A DNA stretch of 64,000 nt from Bacillota bacterium (GTDB taxonomy: Bacteria; Bacillota; Bacilli; Paenibacillales; NBRC-103111), in the NCBI GenBank assembly GCA_023386955.1, contig JAEWIS010000048.1:1-64000 (forward strand), written 5' to 3'. The position numbers and the translations under genes were made by a program. Shown piece by piece: positions 44,891 through 54,505 of this stretch. How positions within the stretch are numbered: the first letter of the stretch is position 1; each line of letters begins with the position of its first letter. Below the pieces are notes generated by a model. It was given only the letters and a program-made list of their open reading frames with translations. It did no database searches and had not been told where the DNA came from.

Positions 44891-45864
44891 TTAGGCCGCC
44901 TGGAAACAACATCCTTGGGCAAATTCCGCAAAACACGGATTTTGTGGGGAGAAAGACCGGTTGCTTTCATAATAGCCGCGTCATCCATCCCCATAGCGAT
45001 TAGATTGCTGGCGACTGTTTGAATGCCCTGCTCCAGCCCTTTTTCCATTCCTTTTTCAATTCCCTTCTCAATACCTTGTTCTATTCCCTGTTCAATTCCC
45101 TTTTCCAGCCCTTCTTCATAGCCCCAACGCTTCCATGCCGGCATCAATTCCATGATCTTCCTCCCTCCCCGGAATCCCTCCGCCTGCAGTTGGCGGATTA
45201 TGTCCTCGTCCTCCTGTGGAACGGGTTTATAATATAGATCCGCCACAGACATAATTAAGGCCAGCTTTGCGGCATCCAGCTTATCGCCCAGCCGCAGCAG
45301 CATCCTTAAATAGGCCATTCTTAACTCTCTTGCTTCTTTCTTAGTATAACGCATTTTGGCCAATAAGGCAGCAGCCACCGGATTATCCGAATCCATAAAA
45401 TCCCGCCAATTGTGGCTTTTCAGCTTCACCTGCAAAAACCGGAACTGCAAGATCTCATGCTCCCCCACATGCATGCGGATGCTGTCCCGTTCTTGACGCA
45501 CTCCATCCATAGAAAATACGGCTATAGGAATAATCAGCTTAAATTCCTTGCGGTACAGCTCAAACAAACGGCTGAAGTAAATGAACATCCTTTCATGAAA
45601 ATCCGCCTCACGGTAAGATTGCGGTTCGAAATGGACCAACACATAAGCATCCTTATCCCGGAAACGTGTAGCCAACAGCAAATCCAGCTCCCTCGATTCA
45701 CCGCCTACCACATCCACCAGCAGCTCCTGCTGAAGGAAGCGTGTTTCCCGGTGATCCAGCTGCTCTGCTACCTCCGGCAGAAAAAGCTCCAAAAACTCGG
45801 CAAAAAAAGTCTGAAGAAGCTTTTTCAACGCCTCATCATGGGACGGAGGCCGGTTTTGCTTCAT
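44887..45864 (-). CDS. Rpn-type PD-(D/E)XK nuclease/transposase-like protein
   Basis: 325 residues from ATG 45864 (GAAAGG upstream). The N-terminal PD-(D/E)XK nuclease-like domain shows ELDLLLATRF, then YVLVHFEPQS supplying the E-x-Q pair typical of Rpn (recombination-promoting nuclease) and PDDEXK transposase-like families. Residues near 250-285 form a low-complexity run of EKGIEQG-type tetrapeptides, coded by near-identical 12-bp repeats. The C terminus ends in a helix-turn-helix-like MDDAAIMKATGLSPHKIRVL. Host DNA target unknown; such genes are mobile and often multicopy. Confidence 0.8.
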   Translation of the reverse strand: MKQNRPPSHDEALKKLLQTFFAEFLELFLPEVAEQLDHRETRFLQQELLVDVVGGESRELDLLLATRFRDKDAYVLVHFEPQSYREADFHERMFIYFSRLFELYRKEFKLIIPIAVFSMDGVRQERDSIRMHVGEHEILQFRFLQVKLKSHNWRDFMDSDNPVAAALLAKMRYTKKEARELRMAYLRMLLRLGDKLDAAKLALIMSVADLYYKPVPQEDEDIIRQLQAEGFRGGRKIMELMPAWKRWGYEEGLEKGIEQGIEQGIEKGIEKGMEKGLEQGIQTVASNLIAMGMDDAAIMKATGLSPHKIRVLRNLPKDVVSRRPN

Positions 45865-45895
45865 ACTTTTCAACACCTTTCTAATCGAGATAAAT

Positions 45896-45934
45896 AAAAA
45901 AGCCGACTGCCCCCTTTAGCAGGGAACAATCGGC
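45896..45934 (-). terminator. Terminator of the NUDIX gene
   Basis: GCCGATTG/CAGTCGGC stem with an inner CCC/GGG pairing, then six Ts and an AT tract on the minus strand. Confidence 0.78.
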
Positions 45935-45959
45935 GCATGCTTTGCGACCGTTTATTCTT

Positions 45960-46409
45960 TTATGAAACGCAAGAGTGAATGGCCCAAGTGGCAATCTCAG
46001 TGTACATACCGGAAGCGGCCTGCTCCCAGGGAAGCCAGTCCAATACATGATCCGGCTCGGATTTGCGCCCGTTGGGTCCACCCAGAACAGCCCGGTAGAA
46101 ATACCCGATTATTTTTAGTGGTTCGCCCGACACATGGGAAACTAGATATTGTGCTGAACAACCGATGTAGGAGCCAAGCTCAATATCGTATCCCAGTTCC
46201 TCCGCACATTCCCGTCTCAGGCATTCCTCACGGGCTTCACCCTCTTCTATTCCTCCTCCAGGCAAAAAAAGCATGCCCCTAGAGCGGACCACCGCCACTT
46301 CATGCCGCTCATTCATGATCACGGCATATGCCGCAGGCCTCTCTTTATACTCCGTGGCCTCAAGCTTCACTCCAAAAGAAATAACCTCCTGCTCTTCTAT
46401 CACAGGCAC
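45960..46409 (-). CDS. NUDIX hydrolase
   Basis: 149 residues. The complete NUDIX box is visible: G(x5)E(x7)REUxEExGU reads from GGGIEEGEA through RRECAEELGY (near residues 51-74). A divalent-metal-dependent pyrophosphatase of the MutT fold; the substrate (a nucleotide or sugar nucleotide) is not evident. Monocistronic, divergent from asd. The AGGAGG-like site is weak (AGGAGGCC at about 46411-46418). Confidence 0.88.
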   Translation of the reverse strand: MPVIEEQEVISFGVKLEATEYKERPAAYAVIMNERHEVAVVRSRGMLFLPGGGIEEGEAREECLRRECAEELGYDIELGSYIGCSAQYLVSHVSGEPLKIIGYFYRAVLGGPNGRKSEPDHVLDWLPWEQAASGMYTEIATWAIHSCVS

Positions 46410-46617
46410 TGGCCTCCTAGTAACCGTCCATAAAGCTCACTTCTGTATTATACCAAACATGCGTTCCTATGTAAATCCCTTACAAATGATTCCCGTAACC
46501 TTCACTGGTGGCCCGACACTTCCCCGAAAAAGACCGCATACTCTAAAAAATCAGAGAAAACTGATTTATTAAGAACCTTTTGCAGACAACCGCCTGCTGC
46601 TGGATAAAAAACAGGTA

Positions 46618-46646
46618 TTGCCTAGAGGCTCTAAGTTCTTTATAAT
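46618..46646 (+). promoter_or_regulatory. Sigma-A promoter for asd
   Basis: TTGCCT, 17 bp, TATAAT, ending 40 bases upstream of the asd start codon. Confidence 0.82.
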
Positions 46647-46686
46647 GACGCTAATCATTGCGTTATGTAGAAAGGGGAAAATCCGA

Positions 46687-47772
46687 ATGTCTCGCAAGTT
46701 ACGGGCAGGTATTGTCGGGGGCACCGGCATGGTAGGCCAACGCTTTATCAATCTCTTAGAAAATCATCCCTGGTTTGAAGTAACCGCAATCGCGGCCAGT
46801 GCCAGCTCCGCAGGCAAGGTGTATGAGGAAGCGGTAAAAGGCAGATGGAAGCTGGAGCAGCCCATGCCGGAGGCCGTGAAATCCATTACGGTTCAGGATG
46901 CGTCCAAAGTAGAGGAATTTGCCGCACAGGTGGATCTGATCTTCTGTGCTGTGGATATGAAGAAGGAAGAAATCAAAGCGCTGGAGGAGGCTTACGCCAA
47001 AACCGGCACACCGGTGATCTCCAATAACTCGGCACACCGCTGGACACCGGACGTTCCGATGGTGATTCCCGAGATCAACCCGGGCCATATTGCCGTCATT
47101 GAGCATCAGCGCAAGCGTTTGGGCACCACAACCGGCTTTATCGCCGTGAAGCCCAACTGCTCCATTCAAAGCTATGTGCCGGCCTTGAGCGCCCTTGCGG
47201 CCTTTAAGCCAACCGCTGTAGTGGCGACCACCTATCAGGCCATTTCCGGCGCGGGCAAAACCTTCAAGGAATGGCCGGAAATGATCGACAACGTGATTCC
47301 GTACATCGGCGGCGAGGAAGAAAAGAGCGAGCAGGAGCCTCTGCGCATCTGGGGCAGCATCGTAAACGGCGCCATCGTGAAGGCCGCCAGCCCGGCCATC
47401 ACTACCCAATGCATCCGGGTGCCGGTAGCTGACGGACACTTGGCCGCGGTATTCGCCTCCTTCGAAAAGAAGCCCCCCAAGGACGAGATCATCGACCTGT
47501 GGAGAAGCTTCAAGGGCAGACCCCAGGAGCTCCAGCTCCCCAGCGCCCCGAAGCAGTTCATTACCTACTTCGAAGAAGAGAACCGTCCGCAAACCGGATT
47601 GGACCGGAACATCGAAAACGGCATGGGAGTCTCTGTCGGCAGACTTCGTGAGGATCTCCTGCACGATTACAAGTTCGTCAGCCTGTCCCACAACACCCTG
47701 CGTGGTGCCGCAGGCGGCGCGGTGCTGATCGCCGAGCTGCTGAAGGCGGAAGGGTATATTCAAGCCAAGTAA
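46687..47772 (+). CDS. asd: Aspartate-semialdehyde dehydrogenase, archaeal/fungal type
   Basis: Converts aspartyl phosphate to aspartate semialdehyde for lysine, diaminopimelate, threonine and methionine synthesis. 361 residues. The Rossmann motif GIVGGTGMVGQRF opens the protein; the catalytic cysteine C158 lies in KPNCSIQSY; and QAISGAGKTF with DNVIPYIGGEEEKSEQE is the pattern of the archaeal/fungal clade, not of the usual bacterial enzyme. ATG with AAAGGGG upstream. Single gene with its own promoter and terminator, placed inside an otherwise minus-strand block. Confidence 0.93.
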   Translation: MSRKLRAGIVGGTGMVGQRFINLLENHPWFEVTAIAASASSAGKVYEEAVKGRWKLEQPMPEAVKSITVQDASKVEEFAAQVDLIFCAVDMKKEEIKALEEAYAKTGTPVISNNSAHRWTPDVPMVIPEINPGHIAVIEHQRKRLGTTTGFIAVKPNCSIQSYVPALSALAAFKPTAVVATTYQAISGAGKTFKEWPEMIDNVIPYIGGEEEKSEQEPLRIWGSIVNGAIVKAASPAITTQCIRVPVADGHLAAVFASFEKKPPKDEIIDLWRSFKGRPQELQLPSAPKQFITYFEEENRPQTGLDRNIENGMGVSVGRLREDLLHDYKFVSLSHNTLRGAAGGAVLIAELLKAEGYIQAK

Positions 47773-47794
47773 GCTGTCTGAGCGATTAAAGAAA

Positions 47795-47826
47795 GAGCTG
47801 TCCCGCAAGTTGGGCAGCTCTTTTTT
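47795..47826 (+). terminator. Terminator of asd
   Basis: GAGCTG/CAGCTC stem with an inner CCC/GGG pairing followed by six Ts, 22 bases past the stop. Confidence 0.9.
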
Positions 47827-47854
47827 GTGTTACCGGATACTCTTTTTCCGGTTC

Positions 47855-48925
47855 CTAAGTGGTCCGCCGCTGAATAAAGTATTGGGCCACATGGGAAAAC
47901 ACCACCTTCAGCACTGCAAAAAACGGCACTGCCAAAATCAGTCCGGCCACCCCCGCCACTTGTCCGCCTACTAATAAGGCAAAAATGATGAGCAGCGGAT
48001 GCATATGCAAGGACCGCCCCACCACTTGGGGGGATATAACATTGCCCTCCAGCAGCTGGCAGATCCAGTTGACCAACAGCACGTACAGTACCATTTTCCA
48101 CGAGATGGAGGCTGCCATAAGCACTCCCGGCGCGGCACCCAGATACGGGCCCAGGTAAGGAATAATGTTGAATACCGCCACCACACAGGCCAGAAGCAGC
48201 GGATATTCCATTCCGATGAGCCAATACCCGATGTACGCCATTACTCCGATGATGATGCAGACCAGAAATTGCCCCCTTATGTAGCTGCCTAACGCCTCGT
48301 CGATTTCGAATAGGAGCCGGGTAATATGGCGGCGGTGTTTGCGCGGAACAACAGCCAGGACCGTTTTTTCGATGAGCTGGAAATCCTTCAGAATATAAAA
48401 GGCTACAAACGGTACAATCAACGCCACAAACAGCACATTCAGCTTGCTGCCGATCCCGTTGAGATAGTTGGCCACCCAATCGGAAACACCTTGCTCCAGC
48501 CGGAACAGAGAATTGTTGATGCCGCTGCGTATGCTGTCGGGCAGCATTTCGCTGTCGTTGAACTGGTCGATCATCCCCTGGGCCCGCATGGTGAATTCCG
48601 GCATATGCGCATTGAGCTCGGTGAGCTGGTTCATAAACATGGGAATGCCGTTCATGAGAATCACAGTGAGGGAACCGAGAAACGTCACATATATCAAAAG
48701 CACCGCCACTGTCCGCGGCACTCTCCTGCGGTTCAGCAGCACTACCACGGGATTCAGCACATACGAAATGATCATAGCGATAATAAAAGGCGCCAGCACC
48801 GCCTTGGCAAAGCTGAAGATCCCCCCAAGAATAGGCCGGACGAGCCACAGCATGTACACGATCAGAAGCCCCAGCAGGGCATAAATCAGGACTCGAAACC
48901 GTTTGGTCGACCAGAATGGTTCCAT
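47855..48925 (-). CDS. AI-2E family transporter (YrrI-like)
   Basis: About 356 residues (ATG 48925 or 48928; GGGGGG upstream). Seven to eight hydrophobic helices with a soluble segment between helices 3 and 4, the PerM/AI-2E layout. The conserved motif NIIPYLGPYLGAAPGVLMA is near residue 255 and GRSLHMHPLLIIFALLVGGQ near 310. B. subtilis yrrI occupies the equivalent place near alaS. Family members are proposed exporters of signals or antiporters of Na+; function here is unproven. Confidence 0.88.
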   Translation of the reverse strand: MEPFWSTKRFRVLIYALLGLLIVYMLWLVRPILGGIFSFAKAVLAPFIIAMIISYVLNPVVVLLNRRRVPRTVAVLLIYVTFLGSLTVILMNGIPMFMNQLTELNAHMPEFTMRAQGMIDQFNDSEMLPDSIRSGINNSLFRLEQGVSDWVANYLNGIGSKLNVLFVALIVPFVAFYILKDFQLIEKTVLAVVPRKHRRHITRLLFEIDEALGSYIRGQFLVCIIIGVMAYIGYWLIGMEYPLLLACVVAVFNIIPYLGPYLGAAPGVLMAASISWKMVLYVLLVNWICQLLEGNVISPQVVGRSLHMHPLLIIFALLVGGQVAGVAGLILAVPFFAVLKVVFSHVAQYFIQRRTT

Positions 48926-49058
48926 CATAGTCCCCCCTTTGTCTTGGTTTGTCCCTTCAGCAGGACAGACTCCTTTAGTGTAGTATATGTTGCCCAAGGG
49001 GAAATAAACCTTACAGGGACAAAACAGGAGAAACGTAAGCCCACGGGGGACAAACGCC

Positions 49059-49092
49059 AAAAAAGCCCAAACCGCCAAAAGGCGGGGGCTTT
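49059..49092 (-). terminator. Terminator of the PRC-barrel/zinc-ribbon unit
   Basis: AGCCC-CCGCC/GGCGG-GGGCT stem with an AAAA loop, followed on the minus strand by TTTTTTGGC. Confidence 0.85.
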
Positions 49093-49114
49093 AGGAGCAA
49101 GCGGTGCAGACAGG

Positions 49115-49315
49115 TCAGTTGGCCTGAATTTGCTCCGCAATAAATTCGTCTTCGAAGAAGAGATCGTCCAGAGAGCTGAGTGTACCGTCCTCTTCTACTT
49201 GATAAACGGACATTTTGTCACCGTTTACGGTCAATTCAATGAAGCAGCCCCAGCAGTAAAACTGGTGGGAGCCAATTTTTCCGATATCCCGGGAATTGCA
49301 GTTGGGACATTGCAT
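49115..49315 (-). CDS. Small zinc-ribbon protein
   Basis: 66 residues from ATG 49315 (GGTGATGG upstream); ATG 49327 is an alternative that adds four residues. The N terminus carries CPNCNSRDIG and, 13 residues on, CWGC: two CxxC knuckles that should bind one zinc. The rest is acidic (DLFFEDEFIAEQIQAN). It follows the PRC-barrel gene by 75 bases. A comparable small gene (yrzR) lies after yrrD in B. subtilis, which supports orthology by position only. Function unknown. Confidence 0.78.
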   Translation of the reverse strand: MQCPNCNSRDIGKIGSHQFYCWGCFIELTVNGDKMSVYQVEEDGTLSSLDDLFFEDEFIAEQIQAN

Positions 49316-49390
49316 TGTCAAATCCATCACCCTGTTCCGTAAAATAAATTGCTTCTTTCATCCGCATGCATGTAAGCAGGTGTTCCTTCC

Positions 49391-49888
49391 CTACGGGCTG
49401 CCCACCGGCTGGCAGGTCCGCACCGTAATGGCGTCTTCGCCCCGCACAGCACCCGGCGGAACGGGAATCCTTCGCCTTCCCTCCTGCAAGTCTGTCAGAA
49501 TTCCGTCCGACAGCTCCAGTCCTACTATAGAGTCTTCCATTTTTTCTGAAAAATAAACATCCTCCAAACGCCCCATTTGGATTCCTTCTACGGAAACCAT
49601 CGGCAAACCCTTCAGCTTCTCCTTGCCCCATCCCAAAAGACTGGTATCAGGAAAGGATTTGAAGGGACGGACAGACGCCTTGCTGTTGATGATCACCGCG
49701 TCCTCCCCGATGGAAACCAGGGCATTCCATTCCACATAACGGGCGGAATTAAACCAGGATTTGTACTCCAGGACGATGCCGCGGAGCTTCCAGTCGCCGG
49801 TCACCAGCACATCCTTCACCGTGCCTATCCGTTTACCGGTGACGATATCCATCACAGGCAATCCCAACAAGTTGCACACGCTCCTCAT
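49391..49888 (-). CDS. PRC-barrel domain protein (YrrD-like)
   Basis: 165 residues from ATG 49888, with AAAGGAGG 8 bases upstream. Two PRC-barrel-like halves: residues about 4-75 (LLGLPVMDIVTGKRIGTVKDVLV) and about 85-150 (MVSVEGIQMGRLEDVYFSEKMEDSIVGLELS). Such proteins occur in photosynthetic reaction centres and RimM. B. subtilis YrrD lies after recD2 near alaS; here recD2 is missing. Soluble, no signal peptide. Function unknown. Confidence 0.85.
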   Translation of the reverse strand: MRSVCNLLGLPVMDIVTGKRIGTVKDVLVTGDWKLRGIVLEYKSWFNSARYVEWNALVSIGEDAVIINSKASVRPFKSFPDTSLLGWGKEKLKGLPMVSVEGIQMGRLEDVYFSEKMEDSIVGLELSDGILTDLQEGRRRIPVPPGAVRGEDAITVRTCQPVGSP

Positions 49889-49963
49889 GTACGATTCCTC
49901 CTTTGCCCAGGTCCGGCTGCTTGTCCACTCAAGCATAGGGTGCGGCAAAATTGAAGAATTATC

Positions 49964-50129
49964 CTAGGGCGTGTTTGCAAACTCCGAGGGGAGCAGATTA
50001 TGGCGAATTTTCGTTCATAGCAAGGCACTTTCGTGAAGGCGTACCGGGGTACGTCAAGCGGAAGTAACGATGCAAGGGACGAAAAGGCGGTGAAAGATGC
50101 CCTCAAGCGGGTTTGCAAACACGGCCTAA
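49964..50129. mobile_element. MITE-like element, copy 2 (~166 bp, inverted)
   Basis: Termini TAGGGCGTGTTTGCAAACTC (left) and TTAGGCCGTGTTTGCAAAC (read from the right). The interior is the reverse complement of copies 1 and 3, with the same central palindrome around GGCGTACCGGGGTACGTC. It lies between the cysteine desulfurase gene and the PRC-barrel gene. No coding capacity. Confidence 0.75.
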
Positions 50130-50182
50130 GGTTAAAGCGCGGCATCTGTTTTTTGGCCGTCCTTTTTTAGGCAGCCATTCCT

Positions 50183-51334
50183 CTATCTACGCAGACGTTC
50201 CACAATGGTTCCAACTTTTTCGCAGGTAAAATCAATTTCTTCAAAAGTTGTTTGCGGACCGAAGCTGAAGCGGACGGCGGAAGCGGCCACCTCCTGGGGG
50301 AGCCCCATAGCTGTAAGCACATGGGACAGCTCCAGCGATCCCGAGGTGCAGGCGGAGCCGCTGGCCGCAGCAATTCCCTCCAAATCAAGCCGCATCAGAA
50401 GAGTTTCTGTGGTGCAGCCCGGAAAGCTTACATGAAGGATGTGGGGCAGCCGGTCCTCAGAACGGGAGGGTCCGTTTATGACGAAGCCTTCTGTACCCAA
50501 TCTGGCCTCCAGGCCGTGGAGCATACGGGTGCGCAGCTCCTCCATCCGGCGTTGCTTCGTCTCCATAGATTCCACAGAAAGGCGAAGGGCTTCAGCAAAT
50601 CCAGCAGCAGCAGCCACATCCTCCGTACCTGCACGTTTCCTTCTTTCCTGTGCCCCTCCATAGATAAGCGGGGACAGGTGAATCCGCGAGGAGCAGTACA
50701 GGGCACCGATACCCTTAGGGCCGCCCAGCTTATGGGCCGAGAAGCTCATGAGATCTACCGGCAGTGTGGACAAATCAATAGGCACCAGCCCCGCCGCCTG
50801 GACGGCATCCACATGGAAGGGGATACCCCGGCTTCTGGCCAGGAGTCCGATAGCGGAAACAGGCTGAATGGACCCTACTTCATTGTTTCCGTACATGACG
50901 GAAATCAGCAGAGTCCTAGAGGTAATGGCCGCTTCCACGTCTTCCGTCGAAACCAATCCTGAACGGTCAGCAGGCAAATACGTGATCTCGTATCCGGCCT
51001 GCTCCAGCTTCTCACACGCATGAAGCACCGCGTGGTGTTCCACTGCCGATGTGATGATATGGTTTTTGGGACCGGCAGGCAGCGGAGCCAGCCCGAATAG
51101 GGCAGCATTGTCCGCTTCCGTGCCACCTCCGGTGAAAATCAGCTCCTTGGGTGCACAATGAAGCAGCCCGGCGATGGTTTCCCGTGCGCGGGACAGGACG
51201 GCCCGGGCATCCCGCCCAAAACGGTGAAGGCTGGAAGGATTGCCGTATTGCTCCCGGAGGAGCGGCAGCATCGCATCCAGCACTTCAGGCAATAACGGCG
51301 TTGCCGCCGCATGGTCCAGATAGATGAGGTTCAT
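50183..51334 (-). CDS. iscS: Cysteine desulfurase (YrvO/IscS-like)
   Basis: Pyridoxal-phosphate enzyme giving persulfide sulfur from cysteine, 383 residues from ATG 51334. PLP lysine K202 lies in SFSAHKLGGPKG, H100 in AVEHHAV, and the catalytic cysteine C329 in GSACTSG. B. subtilis YrvO supplies sulfur to MnmA for 2-thiouridine; here mnmA is close by but divergent. It follows cymR by 27 bases, the Bacillales order. The desulfurase itself could also serve Fe-S assembly. Confidence 0.93.
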   Translation of the reverse strand: MNLIYLDHAAATPLLPEVLDAMLPLLREQYGNPSSLHRFGRDARAVLSRARETIAGLLHCAPKELIFTGGGTEADNAALFGLAPLPAGPKNHIITSAVEHHAVLHACEKLEQAGYEITYLPADRSGLVSTEDVEAAITSRTLLISVMYGNNEVGSIQPVSAIGLLARSRGIPFHVDAVQAAGLVPIDLSTLPVDLMSFSAHKLGGPKGIGALYCSSRIHLSPLIYGGAQERRKRAGTEDVAAAAGFAEALRLSVESMETKQRRMEELRTRMLHGLEARLGTEGFVINGPSRSEDRLPHILHVSFPGCTTETLLMRLDLEGIAAASGSACTSGSLELSHVLTAMGLPQEVAASAVRFSFGPQTTFEEIDFTCEKVGTIVERLRR

Positions 51335-51361
51335 GAAATCCATACACCTTCTATTTTACAT

Positions 51362-51781
51362 TTAAATGTAAAACATATAATTATCCATCTTGCCTTCATC
51401 ATGGAATTCAATGAGGTTGGCCAAGGTGGTGGAATCCAGCACCTCTGCGATGGCATCCCGGATGCGGATCCACAGATCGCGCTTCGCCGGATCATCCTCC
51501 TCGGTGAAATCCACCGGGCTGATGGGTCCCTCCAGCACACGGATAATGTGGCCGGCGGTAATCTCCTCGGGATTCTTGGAAAGAATATATCCGCCGTACG
51601 CGCCGCGGATGCTCTTCACCAGCCCCGCATTACGCAGAGGGGCGATAAGCTGCTCCAGATAATGCTCAGAGAGACGGTGCTTTTCGGCAATACTTTTGAG
51701 GGAGGTTGGACCTTCCCCGTTCTTAGCTGCAAGTTCCATCATAATGGTAAGGCCGTAACGGCCTTTAGTTGATATTTTCAA
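51362..51781 (-). CDS. cymR: Rrf2-family cysteine-metabolism repressor CymR
   Basis: 139 residues, the size of CymR. Rrf2 winged helix-turn-helix at about 1-70 (MKISTKGRYGLTIMMELA; SEHYLEQLIAPLRNAGLVKSIRGAYGGY). It lacks the three cysteines of Fe-S IscR, so it is the cluster-free type. In B. subtilis CymR acts with CysK on cysteine-synthesis genes and is the first gene of the cymR-yrvO-mnmA unit. A bacterial promoter must lie in the 255-bp gap shared with mnmA. Confidence 0.93.
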   Translation of the reverse strand: MKISTKGRYGLTIMMELAAKNGEGPTSLKSIAEKHRLSEHYLEQLIAPLRNAGLVKSIRGAYGGYILSKNPEEITAGHIIRVLEGPISPVDFTEEDDPAKRDLWIRIRDAIAEVLDSTTLANLIEFHDEGKMDNYMFYI

Positions 51782-51979
51782 GAGAACGCCACCTCAATCG
51801 ACTGTTCTTGTTCCGCTCCAGTGGTCGAATCTGTCCCTTACCAGCATGTCCAGACAGTCCGGAATTCAAATCCGCTGATAACCGATTTTTTTATCCACAT
51901 CGTTATTATGTTATCACAACCAAGAGGTTCTTGGGAACTCCAGTATGACAACTTCATGAAAAAAATGCTTCTGTTTTAG

Positions 51980-53134
<1,155 letters not shown>

Positions 53135-53161
53135 ACCGTTCAGCAACCCTATCTGCAGCCG

Positions 53162-53203
53162 ACTGCCGCTCTAAGCCTCCACAGCTTAGGGAGGCAGTTT
53201 TTT
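53162..53203 (+). terminator. Terminator of mnmA
   Basis: ACTGCC/GGCAGT outer and CTAAGC/GCTTAG inner stem, followed by six Ts. Confidence 0.9.
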
Positions 53204-53242
53204 GTGAGGCGGAGGATCCGGCTTCACTTTTGGGGGAATGTA

Positions 53243-53974
53243 TTATATTGTCCACTGGTTGCGGACCAGCCCCGTTAAATACCACGCGCCACCCTTCTCC
53301 TCGAAAACCAGAATCAAGCTGGCCCAGTCCATCCCCTGCACCTTCGGATCAAAGCCGCTGAAATAATACTCCACAAAATGGCTGCCGGGATATACTTCCT
53401 TGATGTTGTTGACGGTGTTCCCCTTGCCGATCGGCTCATCATAAGCAGACTTCTCCGGTTTGGCATAGTCATGGTTGTACAGGAATTTGTCGTAGAACTC
53501 GGCGAAGGTCAGCTTTATGGGCTCTCCGGAGCCATCATATGCCCCCCAAGTACGGACGGTTTTGTCATCCTGAAGCCGTTTAATCTCATCCCGGGTCAAA
53601 ATCACGTCCTGCTTCATGTCCACATGGACGTAAGGAGACATCCGCACACCCTTATCCGGATGTGCGGCAAGGGCCAACCCGGCCCAGTCCCGTTCCTTCA
53701 GGGCGACGACGGCTTTGGCTGCGGCAGCCTCCACCTGCTGCCGGATCTCCCCGGCGGAGGCCGGGGCTGCCGACGCGGCAGTGGACGCTGCCGGGGAAGC
53801 GGTAGCCCCCGGGGCCTTGCTCTCCGCCGGAGCGGGAGTTGCAGGAGCAGCGGGTGGCGATACAGAGGCAGTGGCTGCAGAAGCCGGGATGGTGCCGGTA
53901 GCCACAGGTGCGGAGCTGTTTTGGCAGCCGGCAGCCAGTGTGAGCAGGAGCAGACTTGCGGCGATGGATTTCAT
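53243..53974 (-). CDS. Lipoprotein with Ala/Pro/Ser linker, function unknown
   Basis: 243 residues from ATG 53974 (GGAGAGGAG upstream). The lipobox LAAGC gives acylated C17. Residues about 20-76 are low-complexity Ala/Pro/Ser/Thr, a wall-spanning linker. The folded part (about 78-243) is conserved-looking: RDWAGLALAAHPDKGVRMSP, then KDDKTVRTWGAYDGSGEPI and SHFVEYYFSGFDPKVQGMDWASL, recalling SnoaL/NTF2-like secreted domains. I cannot name the family. Single gene between two plus-strand genes. Confidence 0.8.
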   Translation of the reverse strand: MKSIAASLLLLTLAAGCQNSSAPVATGTIPASAATASVSPPAAPATPAPAESKAPGATASPAASTAASAAPASAGEIRQQVEAAAAKAVVALKERDWAGLALAAHPDKGVRMSPYVHVDMKQDVILTRDEIKRLQDDKTVRTWGAYDGSGEPIKLTFAEFYDKFLYNHDYAKPEKSAYDEPIGKGNTVNNIKEVYPGSHFVEYYFSGFDPKVQGMDWASLILVFEEKGGAWYLTGLVRNQWTI

Positions 53975-54505
53975 GCTGATTCTCCTCTCCTTGGCTGCTT
54001 GCATAATGTATGGACGGCAAACAGCAGACGAAAGTTACAAGCTGATCATGATTTGGGCAAACAATCACTATGGATCAATACCCGCCGAACCCAGACAGAA
54101 GTGTTACGGACTGACGTTCCCTTATTTATCCAAATAAACCCTCTTTGGAACATTTCACGGACTCACAGGCCGTTATTTGCTTCGTATGCCGGTCTATTCC
54201 TTATTTTCGGAACCAATAGCGGAACGTCAGTCCGTATACAGAAGAAAATACAGGTTTTCCGCTGAATAAAGGAAGCTGGGTCCGTTAGCAGCCGCCGGGC
54301 AGGCTCCGTCCGCCCAAACGGATAACCATTACCCCATTTTTTACCCAACTACCCCCACTTATGCACACACAACATCATCCGTGAAGCATCATAAATCCCT
54401 TCCTGCCGCCATTGCCCCGGGAAGTACCGGCGAAAATATGGTAAAATAGACGAAGTGTGCCTTCGGGCCGCGACGCAAGTAACGTGTGTAAGGTGGCGAA
54501 TGGAA
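53975..54505. repeat. Intergenic region with a spaced 16-bp inverted repeat
   Basis: No gene found. The 16-mer TACGGACTGACGTTCC at 54105-54120 recurs inverted at 54221-54236, 100 bp apart. Between them are degenerate copies of the palindrome family (CACGGACTCACAGGCCGTTATTTG at 54155-54178, a relation to the 8-kb repeats). Promoters for the lipoprotein (minus) and rarA (plus) must lie at the two ends. A possible rarA -10 TAAAAT lies near 54442. Confidence 0.5.
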
